From: Deltaproteobacteria bacterium HGW-Deltaproteobacteria-15
Lineage (GTDB): Bacteria > Desulfobacterota > DSM-4660 > Desulfatiglandales > HGW-15
Assembly (NCBI GenBank): GCA_002840535.1
Contig: PHBH01000048.1
Location: 41,707 to 105,706 of the forward strand
Reading direction: 5' to 3'
DNA: 64,000 nt
The position numbers were made by a program, and so were the translations under genes. The notes beneath the pieces are model-generated. The model searched no databases and was not told where the DNA came from. It saw only the letters and a list, made by a program, of their open reading frames with translations. Positions 45,124 to 55,124 of this stretch are shown piece after piece. Within the stretch, counting starts at the first letter, position 1. Each line of letters begins with the position of its first letter.

Positions 45124-45415
45124 CCCTTAGTCACCTCGTTCCTCCACTCTCCCTCGAGCAAATTTTCTATTACTCATGCCTTTGCAGGGGTCCGGTTACA
45201 ATAGGGCAGTTCATGTATTTTCCCGGTAGGTTATTGAATTGACTAAGTACCTGTGATGGTTAAAGCAGGCGAATACCCCTGAGGACCTTGTGGAATACAG
45301 GATCTGGCTTATTGGTGAGAACAGAGGGTAGTCAGTAGAATGTGGGGTGTGGGCCGGCCGCTGGTCGCCTGAGAGCCAGTGTAAACAAGTGGCCTTAAAC
45401 ACAGGGGGTTCTCAT

Positions 45416-46543
45416 ATGTTTGGCAAGAGATTCAATCTATTCAGACTAATGGGTTTTCAGGTGCGGATCGATCTCAGCTGGATTTTTATCGCCGTTCTGA
45501 TTTCCTGGTCCCTGTCCACCGGCTTTTTCCCGTTTTATTACCAGGGTCTCAATACGGGTACGTATTGGATCATGGGAGTGGTGGGAGCATTGGGCCTGTT
45601 TTTGTCGATCATCGTCCATGAGTTTTCTCATTCGCTCGTGGCGAGGAAATACGGAATGCCGATGAAAGGCATTACCCTTTTCATTTTCGGCGGCATGGCT
45701 GAAATGGGGGACGAACCCCCAAGCTCCAAGGCGGAGTTTATGATGGCGGTGATCGGCCCGATTTCGAGCATTGTGATCGCCGGAATTTTCTATGGCGTCT
45801 ACGCGGCAGGCGGTGGATTGATTCCGCAGGCGGTAAACGGAGTGATCGGGTATCTCTCGTTCATCAATGCGATTCTGGCTGCTTTCAACATCATCCCGGC
45901 ATTCCCTCTCGATGGAGGAAGGGTGCTCCGCTCTCTTCTCTGGGGCATCAAGGGCGACCTCCGATGGGCCACGCGCATCAGCTCTTTCATCGGCTCAGCT
46001 TTCGGAATCCTTCTGATCTTCATGGGGATTGTCAGTTTTTTTTCAGGAAATTTCATCGGCGGCATGTGGTGGTTTCTGATAGGGATGTTTCTAAACAGCG
46101 CCGCGAGGATGTCCTATCAACAGCTCCTTACCCGAAGGGCGCTTGAAGGCGAATCGGTCAGCCGCTTCATGACAAAAGACCCTGTCACGGTTTCGCGGTC
46201 CACAACACTGGAAAGCTTCGTGAATGATTATGTCTACCGCTACCAGCACAAGATGTTCCCGGTGGTGAGCGACTCGGATCAGATGGACGGCTGTATTACA
46301 ACCGCCGAGATCAAGGCGATCCCGCGGGAGGAGTGGAAGAGCAAGAGGGTGGGCGATATCCTGAAACCCTGCTCCACCGACACGGTCATCCCGGCAGAAA
46401 CCGATGCCGTGAAAGCCCTTTCCCTTATGAACCGCACAGGCTCGAGCAGATTGCTCGTGGTGGAAGGCAACCGGCTTGCCGGCGTGATATCGCTCAAAGA
46501 CATGCTGAAGTTTCTGTCTCTGAAAGTGGAGATGGACGCATGA
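45416..46543 (+). CDS. Site-2 protease family intramembrane metalloprotease with CBS domains
   Basis: Membrane zinc protease (375 aa) of the Rip3/SpoIVFB type. The zinc site HEFSH (in SIIVHEFSHSLVARK) lies in the third hydrophobic segment, and the second site in FNIIPAFPLDGGRVLRSLLW, both typical of S2P. Several helices follow, then two C-terminal CBS domains (about 245-375; SRFMTKDPVTVSRSTTLESFVNDYVYR and VGDILKPCSTDTVIPAETDAVKALSLMNRTGSSRLLVVEG). The CBS pair probably senses adenine nucleotides to control cleavage of a membrane-bound regulator. ATG 45416 has AGGGGG seven bases ahead. A second CBS gene follows. Confidence 0.93.
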   Translation: MFGKRFNLFRLMGFQVRIDLSWIFIAVLISWSLSTGFFPFYYQGLNTGTYWIMGVVGALGLFLSIIVHEFSHSLVARKYGMPMKGITLFIFGGMAEMGDEPPSSKAEFMMAVIGPISSIVIAGIFYGVYAAGGGLIPQAVNGVIGYLSFINAILAAFNIIPAFPLDGGRVLRSLLWGIKGDLRWATRISSFIGSAFGILLIFMGIVSFFSGNFIGGMWWFLIGMFLNSAARMSYQQLLTRRALEGESVSRFMTKDPVTVSRSTTLESFVNDYVYRYQHKMFPVVSDSDQMDGCITTAEIKAIPREEWKSKRVGDILKPCSTDTVIPAETDAVKALSLMNRTGSSRLLVVEGNRLAGVISLKDMLKFLSLKVEMDA

Positions 46544-46655
46544 AACAGAAAAGAGAGGAATGAGGGTTCCGTTGCTGAAAAGGTGGTGAGGCTCTCACCA
46601 AGCCCGGTGCTGACCATTCCGGCGCCACCCCCTGAGAAAGAAGCATGATAGGACT

Positions 46656-47243
46656 ATGAAAAATTCTGAACACACACAGAGGACCGACATAAAGTCGCCC
46701 ACCATAAAGACGATGATGATTCCCCTGAGCTTATGCGCCAGGGTGGAGGAGGGTGCAAACCTCCACGATGCGATCGCGGTGTTGTACGATACCCACACAA
46801 GGGATCTACAGAGCTCTTACAGGTCCAGGGCCATCCTGGTTTTCAACCGCGAGAATCGGATCGTCGGAAAAATCGATCCCCTTGATCTTATCGCAGGAGT
46901 GGAGGATGGATACAGGAGGATAGGGGATCTCAAGTCCATCTCCCATATGGGGTTCACACGGGAGTTCATGAAGATGATGATCGACAGCCACAGGCTGTGG
47001 CAGGATCCTTTAACGGACATTTGCAGGAAGGCAGCCAGCCGGAAGGTCGGAGATATCATGAGCAAACCCGGCCCTGAAGAATTCGTGGAGGAAGAGGACT
47101 CCCTCGCTGAGGCGATTCACCGGCTGGCACTGGGGCATCTCCCGTTCCTGATTGTGAAAAAGGACGAAAAGGTTACGGGAATTCTGCGGATGGACGACAT
47201 CTTCGGGAGGATCTGCGATGAAATCCGCAGATGCGAGCCGTGA
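46656..47243 (+). CDS. CBS-domain protein
   Basis: A 195-aa protein carrying a CBS pair: the first repeat at about 25-75 (ARVEEGANLHDAIAVLYDTHTRDLQSSYRSRAILVFNRENRIVGKIDPLDLIAG) and the second at about 125-190 (VGDIMSKPGPEEFVEEEDSLAEAIHRLALGHLPFLIVKKDEKVTGILRMDDIFG), separated by a helical insert. Likely binds nucleotide. It lies 112 bp after the S2P-CBS gene, same strand, and may work with it. No enzyme domain is attached. Its stop is followed by an AGTAAAC-type repeat. Confidence 0.9.
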   Translation: MKNSEHTQRTDIKSPTIKTMMIPLSLCARVEEGANLHDAIAVLYDTHTRDLQSSYRSRAILVFNRENRIVGKIDPLDLIAGVEDGYRRIGDLKSISHMGFTREFMKMMIDSHRLWQDPLTDICRKAASRKVGDIMSKPGPEEFVEEEDSLAEAIHRLALGHLPFLIVKKDEKVTGILRMDDIFGRICDEIRRCEP

Positions 47244-47251
47244 TTTAGGGA

Positions 47252-47284
47252 GAGTAAGCAGTAAACAGTAAGCAGTAAGCAGTT
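47252..47284. repeat. AGTAAGC-type heptamer array
   Basis: About four units of AGTAAGC/AGTAAAC (for example AGTAAGCAGTAAACAGTAAG) follow the CBS gene stop. The same unit occurs in the array at 39584. No facing copy is seen nearby, so it is probably a single-sided array. Confidence 0.75.
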
Positions 47285-47396
47285 CCGGAAAAGACAGAAT
47301 GGATCAACCCCCTCGCCTTTCAGCGTCCCAGCTTGGCTCAGCCGTGGAAAGGCAAGGGCAGAGAGCATAGCGCATAGCGAAGAGGCCCAGATGCAG

Positions 47397-47423
47397 GATG
47401 GGTAGAGCGCAGCGAAACCCATC
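47397..47423. repeat. REP-like palindrome (GATGGGT ... ACCCATC)
   Basis: Seven-base arms GATGGGT and ACCCATC flank a 13-base loop (AGAGCGCAGCGAA). This is a dispersed palindrome known in several proteobacterial lineages. It overlaps the end of the minus-strand reading frame at 47422. Confidence 0.7.
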
Positions 47424-47456
47424 AGCAGAGTTCGCGCAGTTCCAGTCTTGTAATCT

Positions 47457-47509
47457 GGAGCAAGTCCTCCTTGCGACTTAGCTTGTCCCAATCAGAAGAA
47501 ATCGCAACC
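47457..47509 (-). repeat. Short dispersed repeat, copy A
   Basis: On the minus strand GGTTGCGATTTCTTCTGAT (47491-47509) and, further on, GGAGGACTTGCTCC (47457-47470) recur, slightly changed, at 63886-63933 on the plus strand. It lies between the REP palindrome and the MITE-like element, inside a gap with no convincing gene. Confidence 0.6.
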
Positions 47510-47567
47510 AGGAGGTTCCTCCAGAGAGAAGGATACTCGCCCTCTACTTCCCCAGCCGCCTCCACAA

Positions 47568-47773
47568 CAGGTTGCTCAAAAATGCCCAGATGCAAGTTGT
47601 GCTTTCTCAATCCGGCTATTTGTGGCAGCGCCCGATGACGGGGACCCACCCGAAGGGGTGGGGAGTCCGTGGCCCTTGACGGACAAGTCTTGAGGAGTGA
47701 GGCGTACATTATAGTACGCCGCAACGACGAGGGACGAGGGCAACATAGCAGATGGGCGTTTTTCAGCAACCTG
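47568..47773. mobile_element. MITE-like element with 26-bp imperfect terminal inverted repeats
   Basis: The left end (47568-47593) reads CAGGTTGCTCAAAAATGCCC and the right end, read inward on the minus strand, CAGGTTGCTGAAAAACGCCC; over 26 bases about 22 match. The 206-bp interior encodes no transposase and carries a perfect palindrome-like site GGCGTAC-N6-GTACGCC (47701-47720). The right end lies one base after the treT stop codon. The ORF-track frame at 47422-47769 crosses it and is not a believable gene. A target-site duplication is not obvious. Confidence 0.6.
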
Positions 47774-47774
47774 C

Positions 47775-49004
47775 TTAATCCAAGAAGATCGTCCCGCGAG
47801 GCTTGTCCAGAGCCAGCAGCAGAAGCAGATATCTCTTGAGCTTCTTGGTAATCAGGAATTCGTTTCTCACGCGGCGCTTCCCGTTCTCACCAAGACGCAT
47901 TGCCAGCTCCGGCTGGTTGAGAAGCGATCGGATGGCAAGGCTTGCCCCTTCCACTGTATGAACCAGGAGGCCGGTGTGACCGTCGATGATCTGAGCCGGT
48001 ATTCCTCCCACGGCACCGCCGATGACCGGTCGACCCTTCCAGAGCGCCTCGGCAACCGTCAGGGCGAACCCCTCCTTCAATGATTTTTGAAGGATCACCT
48101 GGGATCCGCGTTGAAAGGCATTGATCTCCAGCGGAATCGAAGGACTGAAAAGAAGGATGTGAATGTCGGGGTCGTTCCCGGCTTCATTGCGGACAAGTTC
48201 GAGGATTTTGTCCGACTCAGGATCGTCGGCAGCCTTGTCGCCTACGAGAAGAAGTCTGCAATCCACATACTTTCTGGCCAGCTTGAAGGCTTGCACCACT
48301 CCCACAGGATCCTTCCAGGGATCATATCTCGAAATCTGGGTCACAACGGGTTTGTCTCTCGGAATGCCGTATTTTTCAAAAACCCCGTCGATGTAGGATT
48401 CTTCGAGGTCCCTGTTCTTGTCATCCAAAGGGTCAATGGCCGGAAAAAACTGATACTGGGGAATGGCCAGCTCGGGTGAGAAGAGAGGGGAAGTAAAAAT
48501 TGCAGCGTCGTACTTTTCAATGGTGGGCCTCAAGAACTGCCACAACTGCGCATTGGGACGGGAAAGATCGATGTGGCAGCGCCAGACCCATCGGTTCTTC
48601 ATGTTGCTCTTGTGAAGGATCATGGCCGCAGGCTGCGGATCATGGATGACGATCAGGTCTTCCTCAAATATGAACTCTTTCGCGTTCATCCGATTGACCG
48701 AGAGATATTTTTCGAACTCGTCCTCCGAGAAAATCTGGGCCTTTCCCTGGAGTCCGTTGTGAAAGCTCTTCGTGATCTCATAGAACGGCTCATCCCCCTT
48801 GATGACTTCCCACGACACCTTAACGCCGAGCTCATTCAAAAGGGGAACGATTCGATGCAGCATCTCCGCCACTCCACCACCCACTGCAGTGGAGTTGACC
48901 ATCTTGATGGTTCGCCCGCCCACGTGAGAGGCGAGGATGGTCAGTTCCTCGATCACATCCGGTCCCACCACTTCTCTGTAGTCAAACAGATTTGCACCGT
49001 CCAT
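47775..49004 (-). CDS. treT: Trehalose synthase, TreT-type GT4 glycosyltransferase
   Basis: Glycosyltransferase (409 aa) of the TreT family (trehalose glycosyltransferring synthase), making trehalose from NDP-glucose and glucose reversibly. The N-terminus has MVNSTAVGGGVAEMLHRIVPLLNELG and KGDEPFYEITKSFHNGLQG, the second lobe QISRYDPWKDPVGVVQAFKLARK and the nucleotide-sugar region LKEGFALTVAEALWKGRPVIGGAVGGIPAQI. ATG 49004 has AGGG five bases ahead. It is the last gene downstream of GlgE, TreS-Mak and GlgB, and its product would feed TreS. The gene is followed directly by a MITE-like element. Confidence 0.9.
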   Translation of the reverse strand: MDGANLFDYREVVGPDVIEELTILASHVGGRTIKMVNSTAVGGGVAEMLHRIVPLLNELGVKVSWEVIKGDEPFYEITKSFHNGLQGKAQIFSEDEFEKYLSVNRMNAKEFIFEEDLIVIHDPQPAAMILHKSNMKNRWVWRCHIDLSRPNAQLWQFLRPTIEKYDAAIFTSPLFSPELAIPQYQFFPAIDPLDDKNRDLEESYIDGVFEKYGIPRDKPVVTQISRYDPWKDPVGVVQAFKLARKYVDCRLLLVGDKAADDPESDKILELVRNEAGNDPDIHILLFSPSIPLEINAFQRGSQVILQKSLKEGFALTVAEALWKGRPVIGGAVGGIPAQIIDGHTGLLVHTVEGASLAIRSLLNQPELAMRLGENGKRRVRNEFLITKKLKRYLLLLLALDKPRGTIFLD

Positions 49005-49016
49005 AGTTACCCTGGT

Positions 49017-49160
49017 TTCTCCGGTTTCTTGGTTTATTTGGTTTATTTGGGTTTCTCTGGTTTGTTTGGTTTGTTTGGTTTACAGAAAATCAAAAAGAAA
49101 TGCGGTGTCGTGGATTTCTTTAACTAAACGAACCAAACAAACGAGATAAACCAACTAACC
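49017..49160. repeat. Inverted array of GTTTGTTTG nonamers
   Basis: The left side (49017-49080) repeats GTTTATTTG/GTTTGTTTG; the right side (49120-49158) repeats AAACGAACCAAACAAACGA, its reverse complement. The array separates treT from the DUF5752 gene, and the right end runs into the stop codon of the latter. It could form a long stem in the operon mRNA. Confidence 0.85.
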
Positions 49161-49802
49161 GTTTAAGTGTTCATCGACCATATGAATGATTCTCGATCGC
49201 AAATCTTCAAGGGTATGGACATGGATATCGATTCTTTTGATCCTGGCCGCCAGTTCGGCCAGCCCAAGGCTTTTTTCGATCCAGGTGGAAAAATCGTCGG
49301 TCTCCAGTTTCGTTTCCAGTCTCGATTCTATGAAATGGTAATACAGGGAATCTCTGCTGATCGCAGAAAGAAGGTCACGAAACGAACTGAGGTCATAGGC
49401 GAACTTGTCGGTGAGATAGATGAATCTCTGAACATCGTGGAGAAAGAAGGGATCGTCGGCTTTCTTGTCGAACGCGGCGGGCTTCAACGTGCGGTAGTTC
49501 TCGATGATGTGCACCAGACGTTGCCTGAGACTCTCCACCGAAGAATACTCCCTGAAATCCACGGCCATGATCTTTTCGGCGAGCGCATTTTCACCAAGAC
49601 TCCTCAATACCCAAACCGCGAAGTCGCTGTTATAGGGGGCTCGAACCTCCCGCAGTTTGTGAAGCGCCGAAAAGGTGTGGTTGAAGATGGAGGATTCCGT
49701 GCATGTCCTTATCAGGTCAAGGAGTTCGGGAAGGGTATACGCCCGTTTTCCGGTCAGCACCTCCAGCGAAGCGCTGGAACGAAACTGCAGCACATCTCTC
49801 AC
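49155..49802 (-). CDS. DUF5752 family protein
   Basis: A 215-aa helical protein (start GTG 49802, RDVLQFRSSASLEVLTGKRAYTLPELLDLIRTC) of the DUF5752 family, found with trehalose and glycogen genes. The function is unknown. The ORF-track frame reaches back into glgB to 50249, but that part is a shadow; GTG 49802 lies two bases after the glgB stop with GAGGGGG six bases before. The helices LYYHFIESRLETKLETDDFSTWIEKSLGLAELAARIKRIDIHV suggest a scaffolding or regulatory protein. The gene is nearly fused to glgB in expression. Confidence 0.82.
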   Translation of the reverse strand: MRDVLQFRSSASLEVLTGKRAYTLPELLDLIRTCTESSIFNHTFSALHKLREVRAPYNSDFAVWVLRSLGENALAEKIMAVDFREYSSVESLRQRLVHIIENYRTLKPAAFDKKADDPFFLHDVQRFIYLTDKFAYDLSSFRDLLSAISRDSLYYHFIESRLETKLETDDFSTWIEKSLGLAELAARIKRIDIHVHTLEDLRSRIIHMVDEHLNG

Positions 49803-49804
49803 GA

Positions 49805-51730
49805 TTACCCCCTCTTCAAGTAGATCACCCCAAGGGGCGGCAAGGTCAGATTGAGCGAATGAGGGAATCCATGGAATGGAACCGGCGAGGCCTGAATCCC
49901 TCCCATGTTGCCCTGGCCGCTTCCGGAGTACCCCGTTGCGTCGCTGTTCAAGACCTCTTTCCAGAAGCCGCCGGAGGGCGCCCCCACCCTGTAATTCTGG
50001 CGCGGAACCGGCGTGAAATTGCAGGCAACGATAATGGGATCTTCTTCCCCGTCCATTCTCATGAGGCTTACCGTGCTCTGTTGCGAGTCGCTGCAATCGA
50101 TCCACCGGAAACCCGACGGATCGAAGTCGACTTGGTGGAGGACTTTCTCTCTTCTGTAAAGGCCATTCAGATCGCTCACCCACCGCTGAAGCCCTGTGTG
50201 AAGGGGTGAGTCGAGAAGATTCCATTCCAGGCTCGCCTCGTGATACCACTCACTCCATTGGCCGAACTCCCCTCCCATGAAGATGAGCTTTTTGCCGGGC
50301 TGCGCATACATGTAGCCGAAAAGCAGCCTGAGGTTGGCAAACTTCTGCCAGTCGTCGCCCGGCATCTTTCTGATGAGCGAGCCTTTGCCGTAAACGACTT
50401 CGTCATGGGAAAGAGGGAGTACGAAGTTTTCATGGAAGGCGTAGAGCATCCGGAAGGTCAATCTGTCATGGTGAAACTTTCGGTGAATGGGGTCCTTGCT
50501 CATGTAATCCAGGGTATCGTGCATCCAGCCCATGTCCCATTTCATACCGAACCCCAGTCCACCTACGTACGTGGGCCGCGAGACCATGGGCCATGAAGTG
50601 GATTCCTCCGCAATCGTCTGCGCATCCGGGAATTCCCTGTATATATCTTCGTTGAAACGGCGCAGGAACTGGATGGCTTCCAGGTTCTCCTTGCCTCCAT
50701 ACTTGTTAGGGATCCATCCCCCCTCGCTTCGTCCGTAATCCAGATAGAGCATGGAAGCGACGGCATCGACGCGGAGCCCGTCGGCATGGTACTTCTCAAG
50801 CCAGAAGAATCCACTGCTGCATAAGAACCCCCTGACCTCGTTTCGGGAATAATTGAATATGAAGCTATCCCAGTCGGGGTGGATGCCCTGTCGGGGATCC
50901 TCGTGCTCATAGAGATGGGTGCCGTCGAAAAACCCGAGCCCGTGCTCGTCCGTAGGAAAGTGAGAGGGTACCCAGTCCAGGAGCACTCCGATCCCGTGCT
51001 GGTGAAAACGGTCAATCAGAAACATGAGATCCTGGGGGGTTCCAAAACGGCTTGAAGGCGAAAAATATCCCAGGGACTGATATCCCCAGGACCCGTAGAA
51101 GGGATGTTCCATAATAGGAAGGAATTCCACATGAGTGAACCCCATCTTCTGCACATACTCCGGGAGATAGTTCGCTATCTCGCGATAAGTGAGGAACCGA
51201 TTTCCCTCTTCCGGAACCCTCCTCCACGAGCCGAGGTGAACCTCATAAATGGAAATCGGCGCCTGGCCTCGGTTCTTTTCCCTTCTTCCTCCCATCCATT
51301 CCTGATCTTCCCAGGAATAATCGAGATCCCAGACGATGGATCCGGTGTGCGGAGGCGTTTCCCCATGGAAAGCAAAGGGGTCGGCCTTGTCTGCGCGGTA
51401 CCCGTTGTATTTTGAGGCCACATGGTACTTGTATTTGGCACCTTTGCCTAAGCCTGGGATGAATCCCTCCCAAATCCCGGATTGACCCCTTGGTCTCAGA
51501 TCATGGGTTGTCTTGTCCCACCCATTGAAATCACCAAAAACGGTCACGCGCTCCGCATTCGGCGCCCAGACCGAGAAGGAAACGCCTTCCGCTCCCTGAT
51601 GATTCGCGAGATGGCTGCCCAACTTGTTGAACAGATGCAGATGGGTTCCCTCATTGAAGAGATACAGGTCCTCTTCGCTCAAAAGGGTGTGCTCATACCA
51701 TACAGGTCCATTCGATTTTCTTGCCTCCAC
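49805..51730 (-). CDS. glgB: 1,4-alpha-glucan branching enzyme
   Basis: GH13 branching enzyme (641 aa) introducing alpha-1,6 branches in glycogen. N-terminal CBM48-like module ([22 protein letters not shown]) then the catalytic barrel: [43 protein letters not shown], nucleophile region [17 protein letters not shown], acid/base AQTIAEEST and [15 protein letters not shown]. The length lacks the extra N-terminal module of some GlgB forms. It is flanked by TreS-Mak upstream and the DUF5752 gene downstream on the same strand. It branches the linear chains made by GlgE. Confidence 0.95.
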   Translation of the reverse strand: MEARKSNGPVWYEHTLLSEEDLYLFNEGTHLHLFNKLGSHLANHQGAEGVSFSVWAPNAERVTVFGDFNGWDKTTHDLRPRGQSGIWEGFIPGLGKGAKYKYHVASKYNGYRADKADPFAFHGETPPHTGSIVWDLDYSWEDQEWMGGRREKNRGQAPISIYEVHLGSWRRVPEEGNRFLTYREIANYLPEYVQKMGFTHVEFLPIMEHPFYGSWGYQSLGYFSPSSRFGTPQDLMFLIDRFHQHGIGVLLDWVPSHFPTDEHGLGFFDGTHLYEHEDPRQGIHPDWDSFIFNYSRNEVRGFLCSSGFFWLEKYHADGLRVDAVASMLYLDYGRSEGGWIPNKYGGKENLEAIQFLRRFNEDIYREFPDAQTIAEESTSWPMVSRPTYVGGLGFGMKWDMGWMHDTLDYMSKDPIHRKFHHDRLTFRMLYAFHENFVLPLSHDEVVYGKGSLIRKMPGDDWQKFANLRLLFGYMYAQPGKKLIFMGGEFGQWSEWYHEASLEWNLLDSPLHTGLQRWVSDLNGLYRREKVLHQVDFDPSGFRWIDCSDSQQSTVSLMRMDGEEDPIIVACNFTPVPRQNYRVGAPSGGFWKEVLNSDATGYSGSGQGNMGGIQASPVPFHGFPHSLNLTLPPLGVIYLKRG

Positions 51731-51773
51731 TGCGTCACTCCCCCTTTCGGTAAATCCGAATATCGACTCGCTC

Positions 51774-54700
51774 TTATCTATTTTCCCCGGACATGAATCC
51801 CAAAAGCCCCTTGAAAGGGATCTTCAGCCACTCCGGTCGATTGTTCAATTCATAGCCCATCTCGTAAACCGCCTTTTCCAGAAGAAATGTGTCGAGAAGC
51901 ATCTGGAGTTCCTCCCGGGTGGAAGGGAGAAATTTTCCGGTTTCGGCCGCCGTCAGGTATGCTCTCAAAAAAACTCTGCAAACCCATTGCACCCACAAAT
52001 TCAAACACTGCTCGAAATAGTCCATGTCGTCCGGGTTCACGACCCCATGGGTCTGCTGTGCGAAAAGCGCGGAATAGCCGGCGTACTGAAAGGAGCGAAG
52101 CATCCCTGCCACATCCCTCAGGGGCGAGCGCTTCAGTCTTCTCTCCGACAGGGGTCTTGCAGGCTCGCCTTCGAAGTCTATGATCACAAAATCCTTGCCG
52201 GTATACAGAACCTGTCCCAGGTGAAAGTCGCCGTGGCACCGGATTCTGCGGGCGGTGATTCTCATGCGCGTAATGGCGCGGAAGCGTTCAAGTATGGGGC
52301 CTTCGAGAGCGAGGACCTTCACTGCGTCGGATTTCAGGGACAGGGGAAGGTCTTTGATCTGTCTTCTGAGGGTATTGAAAACGCGGCCGTTCAGGTTTCG
52401 CAACGACTGATAGAGGGAGCGCTGGTACAGTGTTGAGAAGCCCTCCGGAGTGAATTCGGGATTCTCGCGCTCCGATGCCAGAATGGAATGCAGTTCCCCG
52501 GTTCGGGACCCCAGACGACGGGCGGGCTCGATAAAAGGACCCACCGCTTCAAAGGCTCCCTGAGGCAGTTCCTCCTCGTCTCCGGACCATGCCAGCGGCT
52601 TCTCGGGGAAGGGGATCTCCTCCATCGTTTTTCTTTTTGCCGCGGCCATCTCCAGGAATCCCCGCAGCACATCCTGAACATAGGTCCATGCATCGCCCTG
52701 GTTGGGAACGAATTCCACAAGGCCGGCCAGATTCATCGAACCCTTCTTGCCCTTGTCATACTCCAGGGATCCCAGTACGGCCGGGACAAAATCGCAGCCT
52801 TTCTCGGTCAGAAACCGTCCGATCTCGAGATCCGGATCCATCCCTTCCTCCAATAGCCGAACGAGCTTGAGGATAAAACGCTTCCCATAAACGATCGAGG
52901 TGTTGGTCTGCTCCGCCTTGATCAGGGCGGGCTCCAGGGACTCGGCTTCCCGCAATGCGGAGGCAAGATGTTTTGCGGGTTGCGCCACAATCCTGCCTTC
53001 CGCCGCCCTCACGTGCCTCGGCTTGGATAAAAAATCGAGCAGGGCTTCGCTCGCAGAGCGATCTACCGAGGCATCGAAGAGAATCCCCTCTCTGCCGTCT
53101 GCATGTTTCAACCTTGTAATCACTGCCTGCGGGTAATCGGCAATGACTCTCTCGGCCTGCTCTCCCTCTGCCTTCATGAGGGGGAGGAGATAGGTTTCTC
53201 CCTCTCCATCCCTGTACTCTACCTGAATCAGACTGAGAGTGAGAGCTTTTATTGCATGCTCAAGAGAGAGCATCTCCCGGAAAACGGCTGTTCGAACAGA
53301 GCGGGCTTTGCTCCTGAACCAGCGGCTTCTTTGGAGAAAATCGGGCAGAACCTTCTCTATGGATTCACGGTCGGCTTTTTGGAAGGGAAGATCCTCCTTT
53401 CCCGAGAGCGGAACAAGCGGGAGATCCTGCCTGCTGGAAATTTCGATCATGCCCCCGACCTTTTTCGAAGGTTCCAGGCAAAACCAGTAAAAACCATGGG
53501 GACCGAACGAGAGGGGGAGAACGTTTTCCTTCATGAGGGGGAACGTAACTCTGCCAAACATCTCCACGGGCACCCTTCCGGCAAAGGAGGAAAGGTCCAG
53601 CTCCGTATACTGCACGAAGCGGGAGAGGTTGGCCGCGACCAGGACGTGCTCGTCCTGATAGGATCTGACATAAACGAGGACTTTGTAGTTATCCGGATCC
53701 AGAAACTGAATGCTCCCCCTGCTGAATGCCCTGTATCTCTTCCTCAGGAGAAAAAGGCGCTTCATCCACCAGAGAAGAGATTGCGGATTCGCCTGCTGCG
53801 CCTCTACGTTGATGGTTTCATAATGGTACTCCGGGTCGGTGATCAGAGGGAGGTACAGCTTCTGGGGATTGGCGCGGGAAAAACCCGCATTCCGATCCGC
53901 ACTCCACTGCATGGGCGTTCGCACGCCGTTTCGGTCCCCCAGGTAAAAGTTGTCTCCCATCCCGATTTCATCTCCGTAGTAGAGAATGGGGGTTCCGGGC
54001 ATGGAGCAGAGAAGACTGCTCATGAGCTCGATCCTTCTGCGATTGTTGGCCAGGAGCGGGGCAAGTCGCCTCCTGATTCCCAGGTTGACCCTCATCCTGG
54101 GGTCCTGGGCATAGACGCGGTACATGTAATCCCTTTCCTCGTCCGTGACCATTTCCAGGGTGAGTTCGTCATGGTTGCGCAGGAAGATGGCCCATTGGCA
54201 GCATTCGTCGACGGCAGGGGTCTGCTCCATGATGTCTACGATGGGGAAGCGGTTTTCCATGCGAATGGCCATGAACATCCTGGGCATCAATGGGAAGTGG
54301 AAGGCCATCTGCGCTTCGTCCCCTTTTCCGAAATAGGCTGCAGCATCTTCCGGCCACTGGTTGGCTTCGGCCAGCAGAATCCGGTTTGCATGCTTCGCGT
54401 CGACGTGGGCTCTCATTGTCCTGAGAAATTCGTGTGTCTCGGGAAGATTTTCGCAGTTGGTCCCTTCTCTCTCGAAGAGGTAGGGCACGGCATCCAGCCG
54501 CAACCCGTCCACGCCCATGTCGAGCCAGTAGTCGAGGAGATTGAGGATGGCCTTCCTCACGTGAGGATTGTTATAGTTCAGATCGGGCTGGTGGGAGTAG
54601 AAGCGGTGCCAGTAATACGCTTTCGCCACCGGGTCCCAGGCCCAATTCGAAGATTCGAAATCCTGAAAAATGATGCGCGCTTCCTCGTAACGAACAGGGG

Positions 54701-55109
54701 TATCGCTCCATACATAGAAATCTCTCCACCTGCTTCCGGATTTGGCCCGGCGCGCGCGTTGGAACCAGGGGTGCTGATCCGAGGTATGGTTTACCACCAG
54801 TTCCGTGATCACGCGCAGGTCACGCCTGTGGGCTTCCCGGAGGAAATTCCTGAAATCGCGCAACGTGCCGTATTCGGGATGAATGGATCTGTAATCGGCA
54901 ATATCATAGCCGTCGTCCTTGAGAGGGGAAGGGAAGAAGGGAAGCAGCCAGAGCGCGGTCACCCCAAGATCCTGAAGATAGTCCAGCCCAGAGGTCAAAC
55001 CCTTGAAATCGCCGATGCCGTCGCCGTCGCTGTCACAGAATGCCTTTACGTGAAGCTGATAGACCAGTGCGTCTTTGAACCACAGCGGTGGGGGCCCGTT
55101 CTGTTTCAT
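51774..55109 (-). CDS. treS: Trehalose synthase-maltokinase fusion (TreS-Mak)
   Basis: A 1111-aa two-enzyme protein. The N-terminal half (about 1-550) is a GH13 TreS that interconverts trehalose and maltose ([22 protein letters not shown], catalytic [33 protein letters not shown]). The C-terminal half (about 575-1111) is a maltokinase with [29 protein letters not shown] as its kinase-like catalytic loop. The fusion makes maltose-1-phosphate directly from trehalose, the donor for GlgE. It lies 15 bases after glgE and 43 bases before glgB. The fused form is found in several bacterial lineages. Confidence 0.95.
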   Translation of the reverse strand: MKQNGPPPLWFKDALVYQLHVKAFCDSDGDGIGDFKGLTSGLDYLQDLGVTALWLLPFFPSPLKDDGYDIADYRSIHPEYGTLRDFRNFLREAHRRDLRVITELVVNHTSDQHPWFQRARRAKSGSRWRDFYVWSDTPVRYEEARIIFQDFESSNWAWDPVAKAYYWHRFYSHQPDLNYNNPHVRKAILNLLDYWLDMGVDGLRLDAVPYLFEREGTNCENLPETHEFLRTMRAHVDAKHANRILLAEANQWPEDAAAYFGKGDEAQMAFHFPLMPRMFMAIRMENRFPIVDIMEQTPAVDECCQWAIFLRNHDELTLEMVTDEERDYMYRVYAQDPRMRVNLGIRRRLAPLLANNRRRIELMSSLLCSMPGTPILYYGDEIGMGDNFYLGDRNGVRTPMQWSADRNAGFSRANPQKLYLPLITDPEYHYETINVEAQQANPQSLLWWMKRLFLLRKRYRAFSRGSIQFLDPDNYKVLVYVRSYQDEHVLVAANLSRFVQYTELDLSSFAGRVPVEMFGRVTFPLMKENVLPLSFGPHGFYWFCLEPSKKVGGMIEISSRQDLPLVPLSGKEDLPFQKADRESIEKVLPDFLQRSRWFRSKARSVRTAVFREMLSLEHAIKALTLSLIQVEYRDGEGETYLLPLMKAEGEQAERVIADYPQAVITRLKHADGREGILFDASVDRSASEALLDFLSKPRHVRAAEGRIVAQPAKHLASALREAESLEPALIKAEQTNTSIVYGKRFILKLVRLLEEGMDPDLEIGRFLTEKGCDFVPAVLGSLEYDKGKKGSMNLAGLVEFVPNQGDAWTYVQDVLRGFLEMAAAKRKTMEEIPFPEKPLAWSGDEEELPQGAFEAVGPFIEPARRLGSRTGELHSILASERENPEFTPEGFSTLYQRSLYQSLRNLNGRVFNTLRRQIKDLPLSLKSDAVKVLALEGPILERFRAITRMRITARRIRCHGDFHLGQVLYTGKDFVIIDFEGEPARPLSERRLKRSPLRDVAGMLRSFQYAGYSALFAQQTHGVVNPDDMDYFEQCLNLWVQWVCRVFLRAYLTAAETGKFLPSTREELQMLLDTFLLEKAVYEMGYELNNRPEWLKIPFKGLLGFMSGENR

Positions 55110-55124
55110 AATCGATCCCTGTCT

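Noticed and set aside
47422-47769. 115-aa minus-strand ORF
   Set aside because: It crosses a MITE-like element and a REP palindrome, and has no start-site support.
49803-50249. N-terminal extension of the DUF5752 ORF
   Set aside because: It lies within glgB in another frame; GTG 49802 has a good ribosome-binding site.
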